Origin: Bacteroidales bacterium
GTDB taxonomy: Bacteria > Bacteroidota > Bacteroidia > Bacteroidales > WCHB1-69
Direction: 5' to 3'
Assembly: GCA_017994425.1 (NCBI GenBank)
Contig: JAGOKS010000009.1
Coordinates: forward strand, 1 to 40,135
DNA length: 40,135 nt
The stretch's first letter is position 1. Every line of letters begins with the position of its first letter. The notes below the pieces were generated by a model. The model did not search any database and had not been told where the DNA came from. It was given only the letters and a program-made list of their open reading frames with translations. Both the position numbers and the translations under genes were made by a program. Below are positions 24,781-34,731 of this stretch, one piece after another.

Positions 24781-26808
24781 TTATCGAATTAATAAAACGG
24801 ATCCTCGTTTAGATACCTTTATTCTTTCGTTAATACTATATTGGATAAAATAAGTGTATAAACCTTTAGAAGCCGGATTCCCATTGATAGTTCCATCCCA
24901 TCCTTCATTAATGTCGTTAGTTTTAAATATTTCGTCTCCCCAACGACTATATATGCGAAAGTCATAATCGTCGGTATTCACAAAAACACAAATAGGCTTA
25001 AAAGTTTTATTTTTTTCAATCAAGCTGTTGGGAACAAAAGAGTTTGGGATAAAGATGGTGTCTTTTTTTTGAATGGCAACAATATTGGAAACACTTTCAT
25101 CTTGAAATTGTGATTGAGAGCATGCTGTGGCTATAATTTTATAATAAAATATACCTCCATCTTCAACTAGGTTCTCTACATTTTCAGAAAAGGTATATGT
25201 GTCAGGTGTTTCGCTACTAATTAACATAAAATCATCAGATGTTTGTGTTTTACGATATACATCGTAACCTTGTAAACAGGAATCAAAACCTGAGTAATAA
25301 GGGGTCCAACTTATTTTGTTGGTGTATAATTCTCCATCTAAAGCACTTGCTAAAATGTTATTGGCAGTATCTGACGAAACATATTCAATATCACATTCGT
25401 CAGTTAATGTAAATCTATAATGATAAATGCGTTGATCTACCTTAACGTTTTTATCGGTGAAAATATAGGTTTCTTTTTGATTGATTTGCGATTGTTTACT
25501 TAAGTATGTAAAGCTTTGACCACTATCAATACTTTTATATAAGATGATATTGTTAAACAGTAAAGTGTCACTAACATGAGCAGCAATTTCTATGTATTCA
25601 TTGTCTTTGACGGTAACGTATCTAAGAAGTACACTTCCTGTACCTATGATTCTATTAAATTTAATTTCCACAATCGATGATGTGCTTGTATAGGTATTCG
25701 TTTTATTATATGCTTGGACATAAAAACGAAAATCATTAGCAGTATTCAAATGCTGACATTTATAATCCAGTATACTTCCTGCTACTTGAGCAATTTGATG
25801 AAAAGCTCCTCCGTTTTCCGAGATATAAATACGGTATATGTCAACATCTCCGGGCATATTCTCATAGGCATTCCATTTTAAAAATACAATGCTGTCACAT
25901 TTGTCGGTGGTCCCCGATAATAATAACGTATGATGTACTTCTCCCAATGGACTTGCATTTAAACACGTATCAATGGCAGCTATACGGTATTCCTGTGATT
26001 GTGTGTTTGCTGAATTATTGATATCACGATAGAACGTATTATTAGCACCAAAAAGAGTATCTAATGTTTTCCATATACCATCTTTAAAATATACGATATA
26101 TCCGTAAGTGTCTTCGGAAATGCTTCTTTTCCATCCGATTTCTGTTATACCGATGGAAGGATTAATACTTACGGTATCTAGTAGTGGAATTTCGGGTGCA
26201 ATATCATCACTGAAAAAATCTGATAAAGCAGAGGAAGTGTTTTTACAGCCTCTTCCCTTATCATAACGTATACGATATTTGGTTTTTATGCCACAAAAAG
26301 TAATGGTGTCATTATACATGTTTAGGCGTGATTTTAGTAATAAATTCCACACATCATCCGTATTCCTTTCAATTTTAAAACTATCATTGATGCTAAATTT
26401 TACAGGAAATTTCCATTCCAAAAGGGCAATGCCTGTGCCTTGTTTGTCTAATACAAACCATATGTTTTCAAGGGTGTCAGAAGTATAAACCACTAAACTA
26501 CCATCCCCGTTTTTAGGAACTGCAAGTAAATAATAAAAATTTTGACGTGTATTGGCGTCTGCTCCAATATGTGTGTAAGTGTCAATTTGTATGTCTGTTA
26601 TGCTGTCTAATAATGCATAGGGCCCGTTGATAGAAAGAGAAGTATAAATGTTAACTTGATAGGTGTCGGGGATGTTATTTACTTCCCAAAACAAAACAAC
26701 ATCATCGGAATCGTTGACTTGAATGCAACGGAATTGAATTGTTTGCGAATAGGCATGTGATGCAAACATTAAAAATAGATTGAGAAGTATGCTAATCGAC
26801 GATTTCAT
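24781..26808 (-). CDS. Secreted FN3-like protein with T9SS type B (gliding-associated, CHU_C) C-terminal domain
   Basis: The precursor has 675 aa. A signal peptide (about 1-21, ending HAYSQ) is followed by roughly five to six fibronectin-III/Ig-like modules of about 90 residues, each with a Trp strand such as VVLFWEV or IVFLKWNAYEN. The C-terminus (about 590-675) is a CHU_C/T9SS type B sorting domain, reading IPNSFVPNS, then FRIYSRWGDEIF and EGWDGTINGNPASKG. Predicted location is the outer surface. No catalytic motif is visible and the ligand is unknown. It is a single gene, convergent with mltG. No TAnnTTTG element is found upstream; a 12-bp inverted repeat lies about 50-100 nt ahead of the start. 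Confidence 0.86.
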   Translation of the reverse strand: MKSSISILLNLFLMFASHAYSQTIQFRCIQVNDSDDVVLFWEVNNIPDTYQVNIYTSLSINGPYALLDSITDIQIDTYTHIGADANTRQNFYYLLAVPKNGDGSLVVYTSDTLENIWFVLDKQGTGIALLEWKFPVKFSINDSFKIERNTDDVWNLLLKSRLNMYNDTITFCGIKTKYRIRYDKGRGCKNTSSALSDFFSDDIAPEIPLLDTVSINPSIGITEIGWKRSISEDTYGYIVYFKDGIWKTLDTLFGANNTFYRDINNSANTQSQEYRIAAIDTCLNASPLGEVHHTLLLSGTTDKCDSIVFLKWNAYENMPGDVDIYRIYISENGGAFHQIAQVAGSILDYKCQHLNTANDFRFYVQAYNKTNTYTSTSSIVEIKFNRIIGTGSVLLRYVTVKDNEYIEIAAHVSDTLLFNNIILYKSIDSGQSFTYLSKQSQINQKETYIFTDKNVKVDQRIYHYRFTLTDECDIEYVSSDTANNILASALDGELYTNKISWTPYYSGFDSCLQGYDVYRKTQTSDDFMLISSETPDTYTFSENVENLVEDGGIFYYKIIATACSQSQFQDESVSNIVAIQKKDTIFIPNSFVPNSLIEKNKTFKPICVFVNTDDYDFRIYSRWGDEIFKTNDINEGWDGTINGNPASKGLYTYFIQYSINERIKVSKRGSVLLIR

Positions 26809-26856
26809 TATTAAATCAATATCCTTTCCTTTAACGTAAAAAATGCTATTTATGTT

Positions 26857-26909
26857 ATATCAATGATAAAATTATCGTATTGTTAATGAATTTCTGGTAT
26901 CATTGATAT
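26857..26909. repeat. Perfect 12-bp inverted repeat, 29-nt spacer
   Basis: ATATCAATGATA (26857-26868) and its exact complement TATCATTGATAT (26898-26909) flank a 29-nt AT-rich spacer. It lies upstream of the minus-strand FN3/T9SS gene and upstream of the tRNA-Ser(CGA) promoter. It is not followed by a T tract on either strand, so it is not a typical terminator. An operator or an RNA hairpin in a leader are possible. Confidence 0.75.
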
Positions 26910-26957
26910 GTATAAAAAATAATTTTAAAAAACGACAAACTCTGCCGTATTTTTTTC

Positions 26958-26965
26958 TACTTTTG
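26958..26965 (+). promoter_or_regulatory. -7 promoter element of tRNA-Ser(CGA)
   Basis: TACTTTTG followed by CA fits TAnnTTTG and ends 20 nt before the mature tRNA 5' end. Confidence 0.55.
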
Positions 26966-26985
26966 CACGAATTTTTTTTTATGAA

Positions 26986-27072
26986 GGAGAGATGCCGGAG
27001 TGGTCGATCGGGGCGGTCTCGAAAACCGTTGTGCTTGCAAAGGCACCCAGGGTTCGAATCCCTGTCTCTCCG
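26986..27072 (+). tRNA. tRNA-Ser(CGA)
   Basis: A class II tRNA. The acceptor GGAGAGA pairs with TCTCTCC, the anticodon loop CTCGAAA has anticodon CGA (codon UCG), a long variable arm is present, and the T arm GGTTCGAATCC is identical to that of tRNA-Ser(GGA) in this window. The discriminator is G, and the 3' CCA is not fully encoded. Confidence 0.95.
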
Positions 27073-27156
27073 CAGTATGTTGAAACTACCAAAGAATCAA
27101 AATGATTGATTTATTAGTTTTTGCTAAATCATATGATATACTTACATAAAAAAGCG

Positions 27157-27164
27157 TACTTTTG
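27157..27164 (+). promoter_or_regulatory. -7 promoter element of secA
   Basis: TACTTTTG followed by C fits TAnnTTTG. It ends 52 nt before the secA ATG and is separated from the upstream tRNA by 84 nt. Confidence 0.5.
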
Positions 27165-27216
27165 CTTTTTGAATGAACAAATTAAATTATTTTTTAAATA
27201 GCTGAAATATAAATAT

Positions 27217-30200
27217 ATGGCAAATTGGTTACAGAAGATTTTTGGAACGAAATCAGATAAAGATGTTAAAGAATTAAATCCTATTTTACTTAAAATTCAA
27301 CAAATATATCCTGAAATAGAAAAGCTCTCTAATGATGCATTGCGTAATAAAACCGTAGAGTTTAAACAAAGCATACAAGAAGAAGTAAAAGAAGAAAATG
27401 CAAGGATTCAAGAAATTAAAGATATCCTCGAGCAAGACTATGAAATGGATATCCATAAAAAGGAATCGCTATATGCGGAGATGGAAAGCTTAGAAGATAC
27501 AGTTTATCAGATGTTGGAAAATGCATTGATGAATATCGTTCCGGAAGCTTTTGCTGTAATGAAAGAAACAGCGCGTCGGTTTAAAGAGAATAAAGAAGTT
27601 GTAGTAACGGCAAATGATTTTGACCGTGATTTGGCAGCACAGTATGATTGTATCAATATTGTTGATGATAAAGCAGTTTATCAGAATTCCTGGATGGCAG
27701 GAGGAACTGAAATTGTTTGGGATATGTGCCATTATGATGTACAATTGATAGGCGGGATTGTATTACATCAAGGAAAAATTGCTGAAATGGCAACGGGAGA
27801 AGGTAAAACACTCGTGGCTACCTTGCCGGTTTATGTCAATGCATTGACAGGAGCAGGGGTGCATGTTGTTACTGTTAATGATTATCTGGCAAAGCGTGAC
27901 TCCGAATGGATGGGAATGTTGTACCAATTTCATGGATTAAAAGTGGATTGTATAGATAAACACGAACCTAATTCAGACGAAAGAAGAAAAGCTTATTTGG
28001 CCGACATCACTTTCGGCACCAACAACGAGTTTGGCTTCGATTATTTAAGAGATAATATGGCTCGTAACCTCTCCGAATTAGTGCAACGTCGGCATAATTA
28101 TGCTATTGTAGATGAGGTAGACTCTGTTTTAATTGATGATGCCCGTACTCCTTTGATTATTTCAGGACCAACGCCACGTGGCGAACAACAGGATTTTGAT
28201 AAATATAAACCTATCGTAGAAAGATTGTATAATGCCCAAAGGCAATTGGTGAATAATCTTTTGTCTGAATCAAGACGTTTATTGAATGACCAATCAAATC
28301 CTAAAAACGAAGAAGAAGGAGCTAAATTATTGTTGAGAGCCCACAGAGCTTTGCCTAAAAACAAAGCCTTAATTAAAATGTTAAGTGAACCCGGCATGAA
28401 ACAGTTACTCTTTAAAACAGAGAGTTTTTATATGGCTGAACAGAATAAAAACATGCCTATTATTGATGATGAATTGTATTTTGTGATTGAAGAAAAATTA
28501 AATTCGGTTGATATAAAAGATAAAGGTATAGATTTGGTTGCTACAAATGCCGAAGAAGCTAAATTTTTTATCATTCCCGATATAGGGAGTGAAATTGCGG
28601 AGTTAGAAAAAATGAATCTAAGTCCGGATGAAAAACTGGAAAAGAAGAATGAAATTTATCGAAATTTTTCCATTGCCTCCGAACGTATTCATACTATTCA
28701 ACAATTGCTCAGAGCGTATACCATGTTTGAAAAAGATGTTGAGTATGTTATTTTAGATAACAAGATTAAAATTGTGGATGAACAAACCGGACGTATTATG
28801 GAAGGTCGTCGCTACAGTGACGGTTTGCATCAAGCAATTGAGGCCAAAGAAAATGTAAAAGTAGAAGCTGCCACACAAACCTATGCAACTATCACGCTTC
28901 AAAATTATTTTCGTATGTATCGTAAATTGGCAGGGATGACCGGAACCGCCGAAACAGAGGCAGGAGAGCTATGGAATATTTATAAACTGGATGTCGTTAC
29001 TATTCCTACAAATAAACCTGTGATAAGGGAAGATAGAGAAGATTTGGTATATAAAACCAAACGTGAAAAATATGCTGCCATTGTCAATGAAATTATAGCA
29101 TTAAATGAAATAGGGAGACCTGTATTGGTAGGAACGACATCGGTAGAAACTTCTGAGTTATTATCTAAAATATTATTGACACGTAAAGTAAAACATAATG
29201 TATTAAATGCTAAATTACATAAAAAGGAAGCAGATATTGTAGCAGAAGCCGGGCAGCTGGGAAGTGTAACCATAGCAACAAATATGGCCGGTCGTGGTAC
29301 CGATATTAAATTAGCTCCTAAAGTACGTGAATTAGGAGGATTAGCAATAATAGGTACAGAACGACATGATTCTCGCCGTGTGGATAGACAGTTACGTGGA
29401 CGTTCTGGTCGTCAAGGAGATCCGGGTTCTTCACAATTTTTTGTCTCTCTTGAAGACGATCTTATGCGTTTGTTTGGTTCAGACCGTATTGCCAAAGTAA
29501 TGGACCGATTAGGATTTAAAGAAGGTGAAGTGATTCAACATAATATGATATCTAATTCTATTGAACGCGCTCAGAAAAAAGTAGAAGAAAATAACTTCGG
29601 AATTCGTAAACGTCTATTAGAATACGATGATGTAATGAGTAAACAACGTGATAGTATATATAAAAAACGCAGAAATGCTCTTCACGGTGATCGTCTGGCA
29701 TTGGATATATCGGAAATGTTTCGTGAAATGTGCTCTTATATCGCAAGTAACTTCCAAGAATCTCGTGATTTTGAAGGATTTAAAAGGACAGTTATTTCAA
29801 TATTAGGCTGTGAAAGTTCTATCAATGAAAAACAATTCTATCAAGACAAAGAAGAAGAAATTGCAGAACAATTATATGAATTGGCATATCCTACCTATAA
29901 AACTCGCATTTTAAAAATGTCGGATAAAGTAATGCCCGTTGTACATTCCGTATATGAAAGAGAAGGAAATCGATATGATAATATTGCTATTCCAATTACA
30001 GATGGTAAAAAAACCTTGCAAATTGTAGCTAATTTAAAACGATGTGTTGAAAATGGAGCTAGAGAAGTTGCTTTAACAATCGAAAAAAATCTGACATTAG
30101 CAATCATTGATAATGCATGGAAAGAACATTTACGCGAAATGGATGATTTGAAACAATCGGTGCAAAATGCTTCCTATGAACAAAAAGACCCTTTGTTGAT

Positions 30201-30498
30201 TTATAAATTTGAATCTTATGATTTATACTCTCGTATGGTAACGGATGTTTATAGGGAAGTAGTGTCATTTTTAAACAATGGTCAGATACCTATACGTGAA
30301 CCACAAAATGTAAAGGAAGCTCAATTGCCTTCATCAGATAGAAATAAATTGAAAACAGGTAGAGAGGAGGTGGCGGCACAACAAACATCGCAACCTCAAA
30401 TTACCCAGCCAATTAAAGTTGAGAAAAAAGTCGGTAGGAATGACCTTTGCCCATGTGGAAGCGGTAAAAAGTTTAAAAACTGTCACGGCAGAGAGTAA
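27217..30498 (+). CDS. secA: Preprotein translocase ATPase SecA
   Basis: Drives unfolded preproteins through SecYEG at the inner membrane. It has 1093 aa, longer than E. coli SecA (about 900) but usual for Bacteroidota. An N-terminal extension with a charged coiled-coil-like insertion lies at about 50-100. Walker A is in ATGEGKTL (193-199), the DEAD-type box is [15 protein letters not shown], and the second motor domain has [12 protein letters not shown] and [13 protein letters not shown]. An extra insertion of roughly 100 residues follows the DEVD region. The C-terminal zinc motif [13 protein letters not shown] is intact, which suggests SecB or ribosome contact. The glycosyltransferase gene starts 7 nt downstream. 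Confidence 0.98.
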   Translation: MANWLQKIFGTKSDKDVKELNPILLKIQQIYPEIEKLSNDALRNKTVEFKQSIQEEVKEENARIQEIKDILEQDYEMDIHKKESLYAEMESLEDTVYQMLENALMNIVPEAFAVMKETARRFKENKEVVVTANDFDRDLAAQYDCINIVDDKAVYQNSWMAGGTEIVWDMCHYDVQLIGGIVLHQGKIAEMATGEGKTLVATLPVYVNALTGAGVHVVTVNDYLAKRDSEWMGMLYQFHGLKVDCIDKHEPNSDERRKAYLADITFGTNNEFGFDYLRDNMARNLSELVQRRHNYAIVDEVDSVLIDDARTPLIISGPTPRGEQQDFDKYKPIVERLYNAQRQLVNNLLSESRRLLNDQSNPKNEEEGAKLLLRAHRALPKNKALIKMLSEPGMKQLLFKTESFYMAEQNKNMPIIDDELYFVIEEKLNSVDIKDKGIDLVATNAEEAKFFIIPDIGSEIAELEKMNLSPDEKLEKKNEIYRNFSIASERIHTIQQLLRAYTMFEKDVEYVILDNKIKIVDEQTGRIMEGRRYSDGLHQAIEAKENVKVEAATQTYATITLQNYFRMYRKLAGMTGTAETEAGELWNIYKLDVVTIPTNKPVIREDREDLVYKTKREKYAAIVNEIIALNEIGRPVLVGTTSVETSELLSKILLTRKVKHNVLNAKLHKKEADIVAEAGQLGSVTIATNMAGRGTDIKLAPKVRELGGLAIIGTERHDSRRVDRQLRGRSGRQGDPGSSQFFVSLEDDLMRLFGSDRIAKVMDRLGFKEGEVIQHNMISNSIERAQKKVEENNFGIRKRLLEYDDVMSKQRDSIYKKRRNALHGDRLALDISEMFREMCSYIASNFQESRDFEGFKRTVISILGCESSINEKQFYQDKEEEIAEQLYELAYPTYKTRILKMSDKVMPVVHSVYEREGNRYDNIAIPITDGKKTLQIVANLKRCVENGAREVALTIEKNLTLAIIDNAWKEHLREMDDLKQSVQNASYEQKDPLLIYKFESYDLYSRMVTDVYREVVSFLNNGQIPIREPQNVKEAQLPSSDRNKLKTGREEVAAQQTSQPQITQPIKVEKKVGRNDLCPCGSGKKFKNCHGRE

Positions 30499-30505
30499 GA
30501 TAGTT

Positions 30506-31624
30506 ATGAAAAAGAAAGTCATACTTAGCGTAACCAATGATTTGTTTACAGATCCAAGGGTTGATAAAACCTGTCGTTCGTTACTCAGTTTGGATTTTGA
30601 AGTATTGTTACTGGGTCGTCGGTATAATAATTCTCCTTTTCTGGAACCGAGAGAATATCAAACCAAAAGATTTTTTTTGATTTTTCGTAAAGGACCCTTC
30701 TTCTATGCGGAATATAATCTGCGTTTATTCTTTTTTCTTTTGTTTCAAAATTTTGATGTATTGGTAGCTAATGATTTAGATACTCTTTTGCCGAACTTTT
30801 TAATAAGTAAATGGAGAAAAAAACACTTAGTATATGATAGCCATGAATATTTTTGTGGTATTTTGGAAATAAAAGATAGACCTATAGTACGTAAGATTTG
30901 GCTTAGTATCGAAAAATTATGTTTTCCTAAACTTAAAAATGTGATTACTGTTTCACAGTCTATCGCTAACCAGTACGAAAATGAATATGGAGTGAAAGTA
31001 CATGTTGTTAGAAATATTCCTCTTAGTACAAAACCTCCCATCATACAAAGTAGAAGTAGGTTAGCATTACCGGAAAATAAAATCATAGTTATTTTGCAAG
31101 GAAATGCAATTCATCGCGATAGGGGTGGAGAAGAAATGATTGAAGCCATGCAATTTTTAGATAATGTGTGTTTGTTAATTGTGGGAAGCGGTGATGTGAT
31201 TCCTTTACTAAAAGAACGAACCAATGAATTACAATTAAGTGAAAAAGTAAAATTTGTCGGAAGAGTACCCGCTGATGTTTTGTTTAATTTTACGTGTTTG
31301 GCTGATATAGGTATTGCTTTTGATAAAGACGTAAGCATGAATCATCATTTTAGTTTGCCAAATAAGATATTTGATTACATAAAAGCAGAAATTCCTTATT
31401 TGTGTACGAATTTACCGGAACGTAAATATATTACCGAAAAGTACAAAGTAGGTGTTGTCTTAGAAAATATTAATCCTGAAACCATAGCTCATACTATTCA
31501 AACTTTAATAAGCGATGCCTCTTATTATCAACAATTAAAAGAAAATTGCAGGAAAGCAGCACTTGAACTTACCTGGGAAAATGAAGAAAAAGTATTAAAA
31601 GCTGTGTATTTAAATTTAAATTGA
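30506..31624 (+). CDS. GT-B glycosyltransferase (GT4-like)
   Basis: The 372-aa cytosolic or membrane-associated protein has a GT-B layout. The N-terminal Rossmann domain (VILSVTNDLFTDPRVDK, FDVLVANDLDTL, YDSHEYF) is typical of GT4 enzymes that build surface glycans. The C-terminal domain contains ILQGNAIHRDRGGEEMIEA, a KFVGRVP segment and SLPNKIFDYIKAEIP, where the donor nucleotide-sugar would bind. I chose ATG 30506, at the conserved start and 7 nt after the secA stop; the longer in-frame start at 30419 lies inside secA. It is probably co-transcribed with secA. Donor and acceptor are unknown. Confidence 0.87.
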   Translation: MKKKVILSVTNDLFTDPRVDKTCRSLLSLDFEVLLLGRRYNNSPFLEPREYQTKRFFLIFRKGPFFYAEYNLRLFFFLLFQNFDVLVANDLDTLLPNFLISKWRKKHLVYDSHEYFCGILEIKDRPIVRKIWLSIEKLCFPKLKNVITVSQSIANQYENEYGVKVHVVRNIPLSTKPPIIQSRSRLALPENKIIVILQGNAIHRDRGGEEMIEAMQFLDNVCLLIVGSGDVIPLLKERTNELQLSEKVKFVGRVPADVLFNFTCLADIGIAFDKDVSMNHHFSLPNKIFDYIKAEIPYLCTNLPERKYITEKYKVGVVLENINPETIAHTIQTLISDASYYQQLKENCRKAALELTWENEEKVLKAVYLNLN

Positions 31625-31658
31625 TAAAATAGGAATTTCAATTAAATAAGTAATATTG

Positions 31659-32741
31659 TCATTGAATAAAACCTCCTCCCACCAAATCTTCATTTTCGTA
31701 AATTACGGCTGATTGTCCCGGGGTAACAGAAACGACAGCATCTGTAAAATAAGCTTCTAATTGATTATCATGTTGTTTAATGCAAGCTTGATGTCCAATG
31801 TCACTATATCTTATTTTTATTTCTCCATTAAAAGAATGGGGGAGGCTTGCATATTTTTGAAGATTGAAATTTAAAATACTTAATTTTTTAGACAATAAAT
31901 CTTCTTTATCTCCTATGGTAATGGTATTGTGAACAGCATCAATGGCACAAATGTATTTGGGTATTCCAAAGGAGATATGCAAGCCTTTCCGTTGACCAAT
32001 AGTATAATAAGCAATCCCCTTATGTTTCCCTACTATATTCCCGCTTATGTCTAACACATCTCCAGGTACATTCTTTTCAATAAAGTTTTCTACGTTCTCT
32101 TTCAAAAATTCGCGGTAATCATTGTTAGGTACAAAACAAATCTCTTGACTTTCTTTCTTTTCAGATAATTTTTTGTAACCATTTGTACGAGCAATATTAC
32201 GGACTTCTTGTTTAGTCTTCCATCCTAAAGGGAAAAGTGTACGTGATAGATTCTCTTGTGTTAAAGTCCATAAAAAATAACTTTGATCTTTGTTTGAATC
32301 AATGCCTTTTTGCAAGAAATATCGTTTGTTTTCCTTTTTAATGCGAGCATAATGACCGGTAGCAATCCATTTACAATCATGTTCATCGGCAAAATCTAAA
32401 AGGTAACCCCATTTAATGTGCGAATTGCATAGCACACATGGATTGGGTGTGCGTCCATGAAGATATTCTTCAATGAAATTTGAAATGATAGTGTCTCTGA
32501 ATTCTTTTCGAATATCTAAAATATGATGTTCAAATCCTAATTTTTCCGACATGTACTTTGCTTCTAAAATAGAATTTATATTACAACATCCTTTTTCTTT
32601 TTCAAAACAAGCCTGAGAAATAGAGTCATAACTTCTAAAAGTCAGGCCTACCAATTCATAACCTTCTTTTAATAATAGCATGGCTGCGACAGTACTGTCA
32701 ATGCCTCCACTCATTGCCATTAATACTTTAGGCTTTTTCAT
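31659..32741 (-). CDS. mnmA: tRNA-specific 2-thiouridylase MnmA
   Basis: Adds sulfur at position 2 of the wobble uridine in tRNAs for Lys, Glu and Gln. The 360-aa length is normal. The PP-loop is MSGGIDSTV (10-18). The catalytic cysteines are Cys102 in NPCVLCN and Cys202 in QEICFVP. A Cys-rich insert, KEKGCCN, follows the ATP domain. The C-terminal beta barrel has IGQRKGL and ends near VGGGFIQ. Its ATG overlaps the TGA of the upstream MORN gene by 4 bases (ATGA), so the two are coupled. It is convergent with the glycosyltransferase. Confidence 0.96.
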   Translation of the reverse strand: MKKPKVLMAMSGGIDSTVAAMLLLKEGYELVGLTFRSYDSISQACFEKEKGCCNINSILEAKYMSEKLGFEHHILDIRKEFRDTIISNFIEEYLHGRTPNPCVLCNSHIKWGYLLDFADEHDCKWIATGHYARIKKENKRYFLQKGIDSNKDQSYFLWTLTQENLSRTLFPLGWKTKQEVRNIARTNGYKKLSEKKESQEICFVPNNDYREFLKENVENFIEKNVPGDVLDISGNIVGKHKGIAYYTIGQRKGLHISFGIPKYICAIDAVHNTITIGDKEDLLSKKLSILNFNLQKYASLPHSFNGEIKIRYSDIGHQACIKQHDNQLEAYFTDAVVSVTPGQSAVIYENEDLVGGGFIQ

Positions 32742-33775
32742 TCAAATTTAGGGAGTTTAGGATTGGTGATAGATTTCAGCATTTTATAATAGTCATCATG
32801 TGTAATGATATCAAAATCCGTTGGATATAAAAGTATAACTTTGGCTTCGTTGGGATTGTTTTTGTTTGGATACATGTGTTTTATAACATCGTAGGCTGAT
32901 AAAACAGATTCATTGATGAAAATGAAATATTCAATTGTAGCACATTTTGATATTCTCAGTAAATTGTCATAAACAGTTATTTTGGTGCTATCGCGTAATT
33001 GGATAACAACTGTTTTGGCTGTTTTTTGGTGAAAGTGAGCTATGAGATTTGCGTTTAGGGTTATCCATTCTTTTTGAGTGCGAAATCCCAGATACATATT
33101 TTTCAGCATACCCATATCAAAATACTCAATTTTTGTTACCAAGCCTTTTTCATTATAATGGGTCCATTCACCGTTTCGATAATCTTTCGCATATTGTCCT
33201 TTGATTTTTATGGTGCCGTCTTCGTAATAATTTTCAAACGTGCCATGCATAGTATCATTGGTATAAAATATTTTAGAGCGTAACTTGCCATTGGTGTAAT
33301 AGTTAATGGAAATTCCATTCTTTTTATCATCAAGCCACTTTGTTTCTTCCAATATAATGCCCTTGGAAGAGTAGATTTTTGAAGTGTTGTTTTTCTTGCC
33401 TTTGATGTAATATTCTTCCATGACTAATTTTCCGCTAGGGTTATAATACAACCATTTTCCATCTTTACTTTTATTATAGAAAACGCCTTCCGCTAAAACA
33501 CTTCCATTTTCATAATACATGCTTGTATTAACAATCGGTGAGTTGACAGTAAATTGTGAAATGTTTTTTATTTTACCATTGGGATGATAATACGTAATGG
33601 TTCCTATTGGCTCTCCGTTATAAAACATACCTTCATATTCCAATTTGTTATTGGTGTCATATTTTTTCCAATATCCGTATTTTTTCCCGAATTTATCTGT
33701 GCGATTTAATGTATCAGATTGTGAAAATGCTAAATAACTACATCCAATCCATAGTATAATTAATAATTTTTTCAT
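32738..33775 (-). CDS. Secreted MORN-repeat protein (YwqK-like), C-terminal domain unknown
   Basis: The 345-aa precursor has a signal peptide (about 1-19, ending YLAFSQ). Residues 20-225 hold about eight to nine MORN-type repeats of roughly 23 residues, with motifs such as GYWKKYD, GKWLYYNPSGKLV and GEWTHYNEKG. The last 110 residues do not look like MORN; they form a mixed alpha/beta segment (KTAKTVVIQLRDSTKITVYD) that I do not recognise. Related proteins are often labelled YwqK-family antitoxins, but no toxin gene lies nearby and the protein carries a signal peptide. It is first of two genes, overlapping mnmA, and has a -7 element 60 nt upstream. Function unknown. Confidence 0.83.
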   Translation of the reverse strand: MKKLLIILWIGCSYLAFSQSDTLNRTDKFGKKYGYWKKYDTNNKLEYEGMFYNGEPIGTITYYHPNGKIKNISQFTVNSPIVNTSMYYENGSVLAEGVFYNKSKDGKWLYYNPSGKLVMEEYYIKGKKNNTSKIYSSKGIILEETKWLDDKKNGISINYYTNGKLRSKIFYTNDTMHGTFENYYEDGTIKIKGQYAKDYRNGEWTHYNEKGLVTKIEYFDMGMLKNMYLGFRTQKEWITLNANLIAHFHQKTAKTVVIQLRDSTKITVYDNLLRISKCATIEYFIFINESVLSAYDVIKHMYPNKNNPNEAKVILLYPTDFDIITHDDYYKMLKSITNPKLPKFE

Positions 33776-33835
33776 TTATGAATGATATAATTGATATTTG
33801 ATTAACGAAAGTATACTCTATTAATAAAATGTGTG

Positions 33836-33843
33836 CAAAGATA
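33836..33843 (-). promoter_or_regulatory. -7 promoter element of the MORN-mnmA operon
   Basis: TATCTTTG on the minus strand, followed by CA, fits TAnnTTTG and ends 60 nt before the MORN-protein ATG, in the 170-nt divergent intergenic region. Confidence 0.45.
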
Positions 33844-33945
33844 AATAATTTTTATATAAAAATAACTAATAGTCGTAAATAATAAAGGATTTTATAGTTA
33901 CGTTAATAGTGAGCATATACGATATAGGGTTTAAATAAATCATAC

Positions 33946-34731
33946 ATGTGTTATTATAAATTTATTTATTTTTTGTATTTTTTCTTACTCTTTTCAGGCG
34001 GAAGTGTCTTTTCGCAAAGCAAAGGCATATTTAAAGGAAAGATTATTGATTTTTTAATTTCCATGCCCTTAGAAGATACCTATATTCACAATCTGAGTAC
34101 CGGAGCAACCGTTTTTACCAACGAAAAAGGCGATTTCTCAATTGGAGTCAAAGGACATGATACGATAGCTATTACCAGAGTTGGCTATAATCCTGAATTT
34201 CTGATTTTAAACGATTCATTATTAAATGTAAAAGAAAGAGTCTATGTGCGTTTATTGATGAAGTCTATTATGCTTCGCGAAGTTAAAATTTATGCCCTAA
34301 AACCCTATCCGCTTTTCATAAAAGATATAGCTAAAAAGGATGAAAATATATTGGAAATAAAAGATGTAACTCTTGATGAAGATGAAAAAAAGAGAATTGC
34401 TAACGAAAACACCACCTCGGGAAATGTATTGGCAGGCACTCCTTTGGCTCATCCGTTTACTTTTTTATATGATCAATATAGTAGGAAAGCAAAATTAAAT
34501 CGTCAATATGCTAATCTACTCGAACATGAAGACGAGCTTACTGAGTTGACGCAGAAATATAATCCCGAAATAGTAGAAAAAATTACAAAATTAAAAGGTA
34601 ATCAATTAGAGGAATTTATGGTGTATTGTTCTTTTACCTATTATACCTTGATTGTTTCTTCAAAACAAGACATTGAAGCCATGATATTTAGTAAATACCA
34701 ACAATATTTAAAAGAAAATGAAGGGAAATAA
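33946..34731 (+). CDS. Secreted protein with carboxypeptidase-regulatory-like domain
   Basis: The 261-aa precursor has a signal peptide (about 1-24, ending GSVFSQ). It is followed by a beta-sandwich of the CarboxypepD_reg-like type (about 28-115): GIFKGKIIDFL, then the typical ISMPLEDTYIHNLSTGATVFTNEKGDFSI. This fold is found at the N-terminus of TonB-dependent receptors and as stand-alone periplasmic proteins in Bacteroidota. The remaining half is charged and mainly helical (EHEDELTELTQKYNPEIVEKI), with no catalytic motif. It overlaps miaA by 14 bases, which suggests one transcript. Function unknown. Confidence 0.82.
   Translation: MCYYKFIYFLYFFLLFSGGSVFSQSKGIFKGKIIDFLISMPLEDTYIHNLSTGATVFTNEKGDFSIGVKGHDTIAITRVGYNPEFLILNDSLLNVKERVYVRLLMKSIMLREVKIYALKPYPLFIKDIAKKDENILEIKDVTLDEDEKKRIANENTTSGNVLAGTPLAHPFTFLYDQYSRKAKLNRQYANLLEHEDELTELTQKYNPEIVEKITKLKGNQLEEFMVYCSFTYYTLIVSSKQDIEAMIFSKYQQYLKENEGK

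Noticed and set aside
32738..33775. Antitoxin of a toxin-antitoxin pair
   Set aside because: MORN/YwqK annotation alone does not support this. There is a signal peptide and no toxin-like partner; the overlapping gene is mnmA.
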